Positions 24,784-36,989 of a DNA stretch of 64,000 bases are shown piece by piece (within the stretch, counting starts at the first letter, position 1; each line of letters begins with the position of its first letter). The notes under the pieces were generated by a model that saw only the letters and a list, made by a program, of their open reading frames with translations, had not been told where the DNA came from and ran no database searches. The position numbers and the translations under genes are program-made. Source of the stretch: Vesta saturnalis (lineage: Eukaryota; Arthropoda; Insecta; Coleoptera; Lampyridae); NCBI GenBank assembly GCA_036346205.1, contig JARFJB010002193.1, forward strand, positions 100,001 through 164,000. Direction: 5' to 3'.

Positions 24784-25795
24784 ATGAAAAATATGGCTTT
24801 TGTAAATAATGAAAAGTTTGATATGTTAGAATGTTTTATTCAAAGTAATAATAATTCTGAAATTGCAAGTGGATTATATTTTAATCGTTACCCGGAAAGA
24901 AGACAGCCTAATAATTCTAATTTCAAACGATTAAAAGAAAATCTAATACATGATGGGACTTTTAACCAACCAAGAACCAAAAATCATAATATTGAAGATA
25001 CTGAGGAGGTTGCCGTCAATATTACCATATCAAGCCGTCATATTGAGGCCTAGTCTGGTATACGACGAAGTCCAGCATTGTGAGTTCAAAAAAGATACAA
25101 ATTCAGACCATACAAAATAAGAAAACAACAATATCTCCCACCAACCGATCCTACACGACGCCTAGAATTTTCTAATTGGCATCTTCAGCAAATAGATCAA
25201 AATTCATTATTCTCAGCAAATATTATCTGGACCGATGAAGCAAACATTAGTAGTGCCGGGATTTTGAATCGGCACAACGAGCACTTGTGGTTCGACATTA
25301 ATCCGCACAGTACCGTTAACGTTCAGAATCAGGGACGCTTCGATTTTACTGTTTGATGTGCCCTATACGTAAATCGCATTTTAGCCTATCACATTTATGA
25401 AAGAAAACTGAATGATCAACGATATTCTGAAATTTGAAACCAACACCTAATCGAGGATTTTTAGATGACTTACCGCTGAACATTAGACAAAACTTATATT
25501 TTCAACAAGATGGGACACCACCTCACAGTAGTGGAAACGTCTCTGGATTGTTAAACATTCATTTTCATGACAAATGGTTAGGAATAAATAAACCTGTGAG
25601 GTGGCCACCACGTTCACCAAAGACAATTTATATAAAAATAATAATAATACTATAAACGAACTAAGACTAAATTTTATACAGTGTGTTAATTTCGTCTCTA
25701 ATATTCATATTTACAGAGCAGTTCGGAATGTTTCAAAGGAATGTGAACTATATGTTGCAAATAATGGACATCAATTTGAAAACTTAGTTTAATTG
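24784..25795 (+). pseudogene. DUF4817-type mariner transposase
   Basis: The N-terminal frame from 24784 (FVNNEKFDMLECFIQSN, YFNRYPERRQPN, FKRLKENL) matches the DUF4817 helix-turn-helix. The middle is scrambled by stops. From 25434 the frame gives LDDLPLNIRQNLYFQQDGTP (catalytic Asp region) and RWPPRSP, then the C-terminal helical part RAVRNVSKECELYVANNG ending at 25792. In intact relatives a second catalytic Asp follows RSPDL; here the frame shifts just after PRSP. Not functional. Confidence 0.8.
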
Positions 25796-26134
25796 GCTTT
25801 ATATATAATTATTAAGTATCTTTTAGTTTTTTTAACAGTACCTTCAATATTATAGTTATTTGTTTTTGGTTTGTAAAAAAGTCACATAATGTATGAGTTT
25901 TTTTTACACGCTTTTATTTAACTCACACTGTTTGTATGTTGTATGCCTCAACATTTGTAATCGATTTTTCGACCACTTTTACAAGACCAATCGATTTGAA
26001 ACTTATGAAAATTATGTATTCCGATGACAATACAATCTTTTAGCATTTACGGTTTATAAAAATGCTTAATTAAATTGTAATTAACATAAATATCTTTCAT
26101 ATGAGAAAATAATATGAACGACATTTTACAAATA

Positions 26135-26154
26135 CAACGGCCATACTACGGTTC
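26135..26154 (+). rRNA. 5S rRNA-like 5' stub upstream of the LINE
   Basis: CAACGGCCATACTACG resembles the first bases of insect 5S rRNA (from memory CAACGACCATACCACG), followed by GGTTC. It is only 20 bases and is supported mainly by the matching piece on the other side of the LINE at 30390-30455. Confidence 0.35.
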
Positions 26155-26439
26155 TAATCCCAGTGTCACTTGAACTCTTGTATAGCCCGGTTTGTTAAGC
26201 AAGAGTTCTGAAATAACATGAAACTCATGTATAAGTTGTGTTCAACGGTAAATCCAGTCTTAAGGATGTTAACAGTCGGCTTAAAGTAAGTGCGGCTATT
26301 ATAACAATGATATAAAATATTAGTGTATGTTAAGGTAATTAGGAATAGTTGAATTTAGTGATAAGTGTACATAGTTGGAAGAAGTGTCACAAACTAGTAA
26401 AAAAATTTTATATATGAATATAAAAGGTAGTGAAAACGG

Positions 26440-27780
26440 CTGAAACAAACGACCCAGCATGTAATGTAGCGTCCATAAGCGGACGGATACCACCACTAAA
26501 CAAAACAATGAGGAAAAGAACATTATCATAAGCAAACGTAGCAGAAACGCCTAAAGCGACAAAGAAAACCATCACACGACATCCTGTAGCTACATATAAC
26601 AGATATTCTCCCCTAGAGCATATAAACGCCACAGAAGAACAAATGCAAACAGAAGACGAAAACGATGATGATGACTTGAATCAGCCAACCGAGTCCACAA
26701 CGAATAAAAACAAAATAAAACTTCCACCATTAGTAATTCACGGCAAACCTAAAGATAAAGTACAATTAATGCAGTTACTTAAAGAAAATGCTAGTAGTGG
26801 ATTCCACATAAAATACACTCAAGACAACACAAACATATTTATTATAGAATAAAAGGAATGGTTAGCCATAAAAGAAGAATTAGTTTCATCTAAAAAACAT
26901 TCCATACATTCACAAGCAAAGAAGAAAAGACGCACGCATTTGTAGTGCGCGGATTAGATCATGAGCCAGATCCCAATGCTACAATTCAGGTACTGGCTCA
27001 AACATACCAAATAACAGCTACAAAATACTATCGTATGAGCATAACAAATAGATCAGCTTATTTAGTGGTAACAAACCGAGATCAAACGTTTAAAAAAGTT
27101 ATGTAAAATTAAAACATTAGATTACACGATTGTTACGTGGGAAAGGTATCAAAACACTAAAAGAATAACGCAATGCCACCGCTTCCAATCGTGGGGCCAT
27201 GCGACTTCAAATTGCTATGCTGAACCAAGATGTTTGAAACGCGCGGAAAGTCATATAACTAAAAACTGCACCAAACCTGATAATATCCCAACAAAATTCC
27301 AACAATCACATACTGCTAATAGCATAAACTGTCCAGTTTACACAAAAAAGGCAGAACAACTACAAAATAAAAAGCCGGATGCTCCAAAACAATTAAACCG
27401 GTCCCCTCAAATGGAAGATTTAAGAGATTTCCCTGAATTCCGACCGGCGCCAATCCCAAAGACAAATCCGTGGAACAAACAGCATAACACAGCAACCTCG
27501 CATTTAACACAACCGCAGTTAACAACAGTAACTCCCATTGATCCTTGCTCTTCGACATCTAACGCGCCGCTATCACAATGGTGACGGCCACTCGATCACT
27601 TCCCAATGAGTTTTAAGAATTAACTAATGAACTAAAAAAACTCAATACATTGGTAAATACAAGTGCAATGCTACGAGCAGTGCGTGAACTTAATAACAAA
27701 TCAACAATGTGTAACGCTTCCTTCGATAAGTTTCAAGTGTTCGTAGAATTCTCGCAGCAATTAGACCACCATGGATTATA
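26440..27780 (+). pseudogene. LINE ORF1 (gag-like, PRE_C2HC)
   Basis: Pieces in order: acidic linker DENDDDDLNQPTES; LPPLVIHGKPKDKVQLMQLL (typical entry to the PRE_C2HC region) with FHIKYTQDNTNIFI; VVTNRDQTFKK; then CHRFQSWGHATSNC and HITKNC. In Jockey ORF1 this part normally has CxxC-type knuckles, and here several cysteines are replaced (Phe in the first knuckle, Gln-Gln in the third). Stops occur near 26527 and 26850 and a frame change near 27100. The original end would overlap the ORF2 start by about 11 bases. Confidence 0.75.
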
Positions 27781-30200
27781 AAACAAAATTAATAACTTGG
27801 AACGCTAACGGGTTAAAAGATAAAATCCACGAACTATCGAATTTTTTAAGTAAGCATAAAATAGATATAGCACTAATAAATAAAACAGAACTAACGAACA
27901 AGGACAATATAAAAATTAAAAACTATGAGATACACAGACGTGACAGAGGTGACAATACAGCACATGGGGGTGTAGCAATTATAATTAAAATCACAACGCC
28001 ACACAAACTAAATGTGCATACCAACACTAGTTTAGAAGAAATCGAAGTAACGTTAGCAAATAATACTCATATAATTGCAGCATATAACTCTTCGCGAAAT
28101 AATCTTAGAAGCAAAGATCTTGATAAACTTTTAAGTTATAAAAACAAAGTAGCAATTATAGAAGACTTAAACGCAAGACATACATATTGAAATTGTCATG
28201 TGAACAATAAGAACGGACTAACAGTGTACAGTTACCTTAACAACAACAACGTCATCATATAATACCCGAATCAACCTACTCACTTCCCCGAAAACAATAC
28301 TATACCGACCGCAATAGATAGAATAATAAACAAAAATGTAAACATTACCAACCCTATGTCTTTACCTGAACTAAATTCCGATCATAAACTTGTGATAATG
28401 ACGGTCAATGACGGTCAATGCACCCAAAGGAAACATAAATAAAAGAACAGCCGTATCCTGCAGAATCACAAACTGGACTGAATTTAGAAAAACATTAGAT
28501 AATTGTATAGACATAACACCTCAAATACGCCCCACCGAAAGCATTGACGAAGAAATTACCAAACTCACGGACGCAATAAAAACCACAATAAACGAATATA
28601 CGCAAATAAAAGAAATTGAATCCCAAGAGGATTCACTACTACAACATGTAAAAGACAGCATCGCAGCCAGAAATAACGTACGTAGATAGGGGCAAAGAAC
28701 AAGAAACACAATATTTAAAATGCAGCTAAGTCAACTCAACGCAATCATAAAAAACGAACTACAAACGCATAGAAACGACAAACGGAGCCGCTTACTACAG
28801 TCGCTGTCTAACACAAATAATTTACTCTGGCATCTAACTAAGGCACTTAAAAAACAGTAATACCCACATTAAAGCATGACAACAAAAGCCACTACACAAA
28901 TAGGCAAAAAACGAGGCTACTTGGAGACACCTTTGAAATTATTCACACCGTAGACGAATCCAATAGCAATTATGAACAAGAACTAATCAAGCAAGAAGTT
29001 ATTTGAATATATCGCACGACCGCGCACCAGAGTTAACCGCCAAAATCATTACTAGCCCTAAAAATCTGGTTGAAGCAATAAATAAATTACCAAACAATAA
29101 AGCTCCTGGTCCGGATGGAATAACAAATAAAGTACTAAAAACATAAATAAAAAAACTATTGCACAATTAACATACATTATTAACGCCATACTCAAATACA
29201 GTTATTTCCCAGTCAAATGGAAAGACGCGGAAGTCATTCCCATACCTAAACCACACAAAAATCATCAACAACCCAAAAACTATAGGTCAACCAGCTTGCT
29301 CAGTGGTATGGCGAAAGTTACAGAAAAAATAATGTCAGGACAATTAAACAAATTAAATAAACAGAATAAAATTATTCCAGAGGTACAGTTTAGGTTTAAA
29401 CCCAAACACGGCACAACACAACAAATAACTATAATAATACATGGCATAATAACTCACTCCTTCGCGGCGACAGTAACCAACAAACAAATTCAAATGCATG
29501 TAGACCTATTAACTAAATACTTTAATAAGTGGAAAATAAAAATAAACCCAACTAAAACAGAAAAAATAATATTCACAAAAAAATTCACTAACAATAAAAT
29601 ATTCACACCCTTAAAAGTTAACAACCACGAAAACTGTCAAGTATCTTGGCATGACTGGACACAAGACTGAACCATAGAGCGCACGTTTCAAAATCACTGC
29701 AATAAGCATACACCACTATGAAAACCATATCCCAAATAATAAAACACGGAGCAACATCCACATTAAACAAGAAACTCGTATACACCATCATCATCAGGCC
29801 AACAATAACATACACTGCACCAGCATGGTGTAATGCTTCTAATCCGACCATAAAAAAATTGCAAATATTTCAAAACAAGTAAGTGTCTTAGATTAATTAC
29901 AAATTCACACAGATAGACCAACATTGAACAGTTACATAACGGAACAAACATTGAACCTATAAAATCCTATATACACAAAATATCGTAAAATTTTTACAAA
30001 ACTCAAATTAAACAAAATATATTAACAGCAAATATTACAAAAATAAGATCACACAACGTCGAAGCACCACCAAAACACAAATTAACCTACCAAAACTTAC
30101 CACTATTTAATGAGATTGACGACTAATCAACATGGGAAAGAATTTTCTGCAACATGTTTTTTCTATTTATTTTCCTGGAAAGAAACGAAACTACAAAGCA
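27771..30200 (+). pseudogene. LINE ORF2: endonuclease and reverse transcriptase
   Basis: The start at 27771 is followed by TWNANGLKDKIHEL, then TELTNKD (the catalytic Glu loop), GGVAIIIK, EDLNARH and SDHKLV, which are AP-endonuclease motifs of Jockey-type ORF2. Downstream, NNKAPGPDGI (about 29090) and the FKPKHGTTQQ block (about 29400) are reverse transcriptase motifs. The frame then jumps directly to NKQIQMHVDLL and INPTKTEKIIF. The segment that would contain the catalytic YADD box is deleted near 29425-29445. Several stops and frameshifts also occur. Dead copy. Confidence 0.8.
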
Positions 30201-30389
30201 CAAACCACCACCGACAAGCAAGGGACAACACAACTATCTTAAATTGATCATTAGGTACATCAATGAAGTTATCTAATTCAGAAGTAAACCAAAAAGGTAA
30301 AATTTGTAAGAAGAAACATGCATATGTAAATATGTTATAAAATGTACAAAAATAATTGTAAATATGTAAATAAATTGTTTTATTTGATT

Positions 30390-30455
30390 GGTTCATGTCC
30401 GATCGTCTAAGTTAAGCAACTCCGGCGGTCAGACTTAATGTACCTTTGGAAACAG
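30390..30455 (+). rRNA. 5S rRNA-derived fragment downstream of the LINE
   Basis: GGTTCATGTCCGATCG, then AAGTTAAGCAAC, CGGCGGTCAGACTTA and CCTTTGGAAACA follow the internal-control-region order of 5S rRNA (GTCCGATC, AAGTTAAGCAAC, GGTCAGTACTT, GGGAACAC). Small deletions exclude a working gene. It could be a 5S pseudogene or the head of a 5S-derived SINE. Confidence 0.55.
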
Positions 30456-30914
30456 TTGTCTTTTAATAATTATTATTACTTTGAATAAAATGTTATATCC
30501 CAAAAAAAAGTATTTGCTAAAAAGCAGTAAAAATGAATAATTTGACCCTACATGATATGTATCTTTGGAATCAGAAACAAATTAATAATTTTTTGATGCC
30601 ATAGCCAACTACGTGTTCCATATATAAAATACAACTTTATGCTATATTTCGAGTTTCAACAATATTTTGAAACAATTGAACTACACCACTGCATTCTTAT
30701 CAAAAAAGTGCCTGAAGAACGTAGCCATAAAATGAAAACTCGAAAATCTGAATTTTGGGCCACAACTCGAAAACAAAAGACACTAGCCAAATTTGAAATG
30801 CACTATTAAGTTTTTTTCAATAAAAGGAATGGAGGATGCGAGGTTCAGTTTTTCATACGAACTATAGTTTACGAGATACCTACCCTATTAAAACATGGAA
30901 ATCTGACCACCCTG

Positions 30915-33448
30915 TACAAATACGTTAATATAAATGGTATTAAGTTCAAATTCGAATAATGAGGTATTGTTTCAGTGAATAACATGTACTCGTATAATTC
31001 AAATTTCCACGTAAGCATATCTGTGTTTTTAAAATAAAATTGTACAATACATATGAAAATACACATACAATATATACGTCAGATTTATTAGTTATTCTGT
31101 TTCTATGAATCTATTTGAGTGTAAGTAATATTTGTCAGCAGAATTAATAAAACTTTAACTTTGTTATTAAATATAAAGAAATTAGCACAAATGTCATATC
31201 GTGTCAAACAAGTCAGAGAATAGGTTTATCTACATTTAACGCCGCCATATATTATTTACTCAATAAGAATACAAATATATTTCTGAAAAAAAAAATTAGC
31301 TCTTAAGTTATTTATATTTTTATGCGCATTTTTTTAAAATACATAGTAAGATATAAATTTTAATTTATCAAATTGTAAAATAAATTATGGATAATGTCAG
31401 ATGATGAGTTATTTAGTATGTTTATATTTTGTCGGATGTCTATAAATTATCATCTCTACACCTAAAATATTTTATCAGTCGTAACGGATTTAAACGAACT
31501 GGTACAGTGATGAATATGCGGTGGCAAATTGAGAAACCTTCAACCCCGATAGAAGACAGGCAGCTAAACCCGGACGCCCACGGAGCTATTCATCTCCAAG
31601 TTAAATTTATTTCCTCAGAGGTTCAAGATGCAAGTTACAACATCCATCTTTTTGGCACACAGTTTTACAAGAATAGTATTTCACTTTTTTTTACTGTCTC
31701 ATAAATTACCCTCTATTGTTACTTTTCTTTACGTACCTTATGAAAAACGGGAAAAATTGCAATAAAGATAATGATCTACTAATTTATATTTCTTATTCAC
31801 CGAACATGGCTATTAATGCAGTAGTTCCAATTATCAGTTTAAATAAATATAATTACTGATTAATTGGTATATTCTCTCATATAAGGCAATGCTTTTAGGT
31901 AAAGAATTTTGATTTCACGTGGTTGAACGTACTTCATTAGCGGAAGGCATGTGTGTTCTGTCAGGGCATGAATTATGTCTTCCTTTCTACTTCTGGACAA
32001 GGTTCTACAAAGGCAAACGCCGCTGATACAAAGCGAAACACTATTTCTTCATAAATTATAAATGCTAGACATCGTAAAGCATATGCGGGCACTATTTAAG
32101 GTAAAACATACTGATGAGTTTAAAATGTCTTTTTATTACATTGTATCTACATTTGCACAATGAATACAAATATAACCACTTTAAATATTAAAGTAGTTTA
32201 AAATTATTAACTAAACTCCCTCGACAACGTAGCGAATACTAAATGTGACATTATTTAAGCAAATAACATTGAATACCAAATAACCAATTACCAGCATGGA
32301 ATAATTATTAGCATTTAAGCTTTGATAGAGTATAATTTTTTTGCTTAGAACTAAATCTACTATTACTAACGTCTATGATTTTATACCTAATCGTCATCAA
32401 TGCTTTAATACAAGTGCAGTCCATTACATTCAACACAAGTGTAGTAAAAAATTATTATTTATATTTCACATACTTACTTTGAATGGAAATTTGTAATTTC
32501 TTCTAAATGGGTAAATTTTTAAGAAGAAAACGTTCCACCAGTATTTGTGCCCAAAAAATAGTTATTTGCATATCCTTAGTAAAAATGGAAGTTAACCGTT
32601 TATATTGAGCAATATAATTTAGGTTAAAGCAATTCACGATGTATCTATTTACATTTAAGGAAAATTATTGTTTCCTATGCATTTAAATTATCTATTCCAA
32701 TGAAGTTACAATATTATAATTACATTAAAAATTCTATAGAAGTATAACTGATCTTTCGAGATATAACATAGTTTTTTTAAGAATCAGTAATCGTCACGAG
32801 GTCCTAAAATTAGGAAGGAATATTAATACTTTTTTCTATATTCGGCAAGAAAAAACAATTTCTGCATTGATTCAGTTTTGTAAAGTGGAAAGAAGAATTG
32901 TAGATGTTGGCGCACTACACTCGGTTTATGACCTTTTGAGAATACAGAAGTAATTTAGCATACCCTCACATTCACATAATGTACGTAATCCTTAAAATAA
33001 TATTTGCAGGTTTAAGATGGCGAACTAACTTCATATGTTGCTCCCCATATGGAAGCACAAATAATGAAACTCTTTTCAATCAGCAATCTAGGTAATGCGT
33101 AATGTGATATTGGTCACGTTCAACAGACGCAAATTCCCTGGGAACGGCTTTGTAACCGTTCATTAATCGTGCATTGAACGCAACGCTAGTTTCGTAACCT
33201 GTTAAAGTGAGGCCGCTATATTTATGGGCGCACTTTACTTTCACAAAGCGATTGCTACATTATTATAAACATGGAAAGTGATTGTGTGAAAAACAATAAT
33301 GTAAATATTCAACACGATCGTTCACTAAATAACATTTTGTATACTATTAAGACTATCCACTACCTAGTACCAACCCAGAAGGTTGCTGATTGTACTGAAG
33401 TAGATGTGTACTAATGTGACTGCAGAAACACTGATTAGTATATTATCC
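30915..33448. other. AT-rich; one unassigned open frame at 31429-31704 (+)
   Basis: No feature that I recognise. The open frame 31429-31704 encodes 91 residues including RWQIEKPSTPIEDRQL and DAHGAIHLQVKFISSE, a non-low-complexity stretch that might be an exon. It has no motif I can name and no neighbour that supports it. Confidence 0.4.
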
Positions 33449-33454
33449 CATACT
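33449..33454 (+). repeat. Target site duplication CATACT (left)
   Basis: Six bases identical to 38340-38345, directly outside the outermost base of each inverted arm. Confidence 0.75.
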
Positions 33455-35274
33455 AGTAGTAATGGCTCCATCCCTTCTTTTTTTTGACGTACAGCCCACC
33501 CATATTTTATATGCCAACGTGAGACCGCATTTTCCATCTTTATTTTTACTCGCTTACGTGTAGAACGTGTTTTTCACCTTATTTTTATAGTTTCTTTTCG
33601 AGGCCTTTTCAACCTAATTTTTGCACACGTGGAGATCGTATTTCCACTCTTTTCGACCCTAATTTATATACCTACGGTGTGCGTGTTTCACGCCTATTTT
33701 CACACCACGTGGAGACGTATTTTGAATCCTTTCTTTTCATCCCTAATTAAACTTTTGATTTTTAATGGCATACGTGAAGGACCGTATTTATTACCTTTAT
33801 TTTGAGATGGTGATCTTTTAATTATTTTATTAATATAAGATGATGATCTTTAATTATTTTTATTAATTAATTATCCTAGGAAATTCTTAATCTGATAGCT
33901 TTAAGATGATTATGATCTTTAATTATTTTATTAATTAATTATTTTTAGCCCCTGAAATGATGTAAAGATAGTTTATTTAATTTTGTGTTTTACTATTTAT
34001 TAGAACTTGTTCATCAGATATTATTTAAAGAATTGATTAGATAATAATAATCACGTAACATTGACTTGTTTCCATTTTACTTTATTAGAGTATTTTTTAT
34101 CAAATAGATTGTTATTACATTTATTTTAATGCCTATCTACAGGTTGTATTTAGGGTGGGGCTGGTCTAGGTTAATCTTAGGGTTATTTTGATGGTATTAA
34201 GGTCCTTCTGGCTATATTAAGAACGTGCCCCTGGAGGTTAGGCAAATGCACACGCATACAATGCTGGAAATTGCATAATTAATAAGATATTATTACAAAT
34301 TATCGACCCTATTGCTTTAAAATGGTCACATGCTATTGGATGATCTTTTACCTAAACGTTGTATTTCTAATAAGGAGGTTTTGTAAGACACGTGTAGGGC
34401 TTCGCAACTTGTTCTCAGGCCTTCGCCCCTGACCGAGATGGTTGAACCTAACCTTATAAGACAAGTGTAGAGCTTAGCTCCTATCGTGGCCCCTTGATGC
34501 AATTGTATGTTGTTCTAACTTAATCTTACAGCTGTAGGCCTTCGACTCGTCATACAAAATTGTATTCTAATAAGGAGGTTATTGTAAGGTAGGACTTGTA
34601 TCAGGGTCTGCGCCTGGCCCTTTGAGTAAAATTGATTTTAGAGCCATCTAGTGGCGTATAGACTGACGAACATTTTCTGAAGCTGATAATGACACCTCTC
34701 TTGCTCTATCTTGTTTCTTCCTCCTCTCTCTTTCTCTCTCTCACCACACAACACAACCACACACACACACACACACACAAACAAATCAATTAATTAATCA
34801 AGCTCAAACAAATCACGCTCGATTACCAGATCAATCACAATCAATCAACTGAAATTATGTCTTACAGTTTTCGGAAATCAGATTACAGTTCAAACTCAAT
34901 ACATTAAAGTCTAATTAAGTATGACGTGAAATAATAAATAATTTGTACCCTAAATGCAATGATGCTTTATGTATAGGCAGATCCTCTAAACAGTCACCAC
35001 CTATACATTAGGAACATCCTATTTGATTTACTTGCATGTTCAATTACTTACTTACACACAAAATTGTTTCATTGTAATGTGTTCATTAACAGCTGCAAAA
35101 ACCCATTAAATGTAATAATTACATATATAACATAGAGTTAAATTAAAATAACATGTTTTAAGAATATCAAACTGATATAACAGAAATAAAAGGCAGAAGG
35201 TTTTAATGGTTTATTATTATACGTAAATTAACAATAACTACAACTTTAAAATGCACGAATGCGTACCTACTATT
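33455..35274 (+). repeat. Left inverted arm of the foldback
   Basis: Contains successive blocks TTTGACGT, CCACGTGGAG-like, GATGATGATCTTTAATTA, TTCTCAGGCCTTCGCCCCTG, a CT/CA microsatellite (34725-34783), and CACCTATACATTAGGAAC. Compared with the right arm it lacks many single bases, most often in short homopolymers or repeated triplets, giving 1820 against 1875 bp. Confidence 0.95.
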
Positions 35275-36464
35275 GTGTTGACTAAAAGCTATAATTGGAA
35301 CGTTGCTTGCTATACCCAGTCCATGGAGTTATGTTTAATTAGCTTTTTTGACAGGTTATTTATTTATGATAAGATCAGGCATGCATGTAAAGTAATATAG
35401 AGGTGAAACTAACTAGCTAATGTGTTTTGCTGCTACGTATCACAGTATTGAAGATTCTGTTTATGTATTAGAAAACGTACTACAGTCTCGAAACAGAATG
35501 CAGATAAAATTGAAGGAAGTGAATACGGTACAACTTCTGCGAACGAGCTGAAAGATTTGAATGTGTGCAGCATTTCCAGAGCCGTGTTGAAACCAGTTAA
35601 TTTAGGGCTAACCTCGTGTCCATGTAATGTCTGATAAAACTATTAGGGTTATTAGCTACTTTTATAGGTTGTTACATATAATCGTTCAACGTGAAGACGA
35701 TGAGGTGATTGTATATCAAAAATCTCGTTTGATCTCATGAGATGTGTATAGCTTTTCTTAAAAATACCTGCAAAGCTGCCTCATTCAAAAATCTCATGAA
35801 AAAACATCAATAATCGTTAGCAATGTAGCTGTATCCTCTATTATACTTACTTAATGTATACATATCACTAGTATAGCTTTTTTGATGTCGAGAGAAGAAG
35901 CATGATTTCGAACGGTTGTAGTATTTCCAGAGCTCTATCGAAATCAATTAAATTTAAGAATAATCTCATCTCTATGTAATAATAGACGTAGTATAAAAGT
36001 TACATATTTTAAATGTATTTAATGTGTAATCACTGTTTAATGAGTTTTTATTATTATGCTGTAACATTAGTGGTATTAGATAGTTTTATTAACCTGAAGA
36101 ATTATTTAAAAGTAATTTCCGCTAGCAAAATTTTTAAATATTTGTGTTTTGAATGTAAATTTTGTAAGTACACACAATTGTTAAATGCTAGTAGTATTCA
36201 GGTTTTCTGTATTACTTTCTAAACAGTTTAATGTTCGGTATGTAATCGAGTGTTTATATTCAGCCATTCCAAAGCATATTTTAATAAGACACGTTGTATA
36301 AAGAAATTTCAGTTTAACATATGGTAGCGTTGAAGGAAAAACTTCTAAAGGTAAGCGTATTATTTTTAATATATGTTATCTACCCGATATTGCTAACAAA
36401 ATGCCGATAAAGATTTATTAAATGTATTATTACACAGGTTAACGTCATAAGATCAGCTCTACAA
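35275..36464. other. Spacer of the foldback, with an internal duplication
   Basis: Unique AT-rich DNA. A unit of about 90 bp occurs at about 35550-35640 and again, diverged, at 35900-35990 (CATTTCCAGAGCCG against TATTTCCAGAGCTC, then CATGTAATGT against CTATGTAATA). One 69-codon open frame (36013-36222, +) is AT-driven and unrecognised. Confidence 0.7.
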
Positions 36465-36951
36465 AATAGTAGGTACGCATTCGTGGATTTTAAAGTTGTA
36501 GTTATTGTTAATTCACGTATAATAATAAACCATTAAAACCTTCTGTCTTTTATTTCCGTTATATCAGTTTGATATTCTTAAAAACATGTTATTTTAATTT
36601 AACTCTATGTTATATATGTAATTATTACTTTTTAATGGGGTTTTATAGCTGTTAATGAACACATTACAATGAAACAATTTTGTGTGTAGTAAGTAATTGA
36701 ACATGCAAATAAATCAAATGATGTTCCTAATGTATAGGTGGTGACTGTTTAGAGGATCTGCCTATACATAAAGCATCATTGCATTAGGGTAAAATTATTT
36801 ATTATTTCACGTCATATTTAATTAGACTTAATGTATTCAGTTTGAACTGTAATCTGATTTCCGCAAACTGTAAGACATAATTTCAGTTGATTGATTGTGC
36901 TTGATCTGGTAATCGAGCGTGATTTGTTTGAGATTGATTAATTAATTGATT

Positions 36952-36989
<38 letters not shown>

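Larger units (their letters stand above)
26155..30389 (+). mobile_element. Jockey-type non-LTR retrotransposon (LINE), degenerate
   Basis: An ORF1 with zinc-knuckle remnants (26440-27780) is followed by an ORF2 with endonuclease and reverse transcriptase parts (27771-about 30200). The length of about 4.2 kb is close to full length. Flanking GGTTC at 26150-26154 and 30390-30394 could be a target duplication. There is no clear poly(A) tail; the 3' end is AT-rich (TAAATTGTTTTATTTG). It sits inside the mariner-like element. Confidence 0.75.
24541..30914 (+). mobile_element. Mariner-like (DUF4817-type) transposon split by a LINE
   Basis: Left end TA-CAGGATGGCTAAATTTC and right end GAAATCTGACCACCCTG-TA are inverted, with TA on both sides. 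Homology continues inward (TAGTTCGTATGAAAAA and GAACCTCG on the left, complement on the right) for about 80 bp. A degenerate transposase lies at 24784-25795. The span of 6.4 kb is far above the usual 1.3-2 kb, because a LINE of about 4.2 kb sits between the transposase and the right end. Confidence 0.75.
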
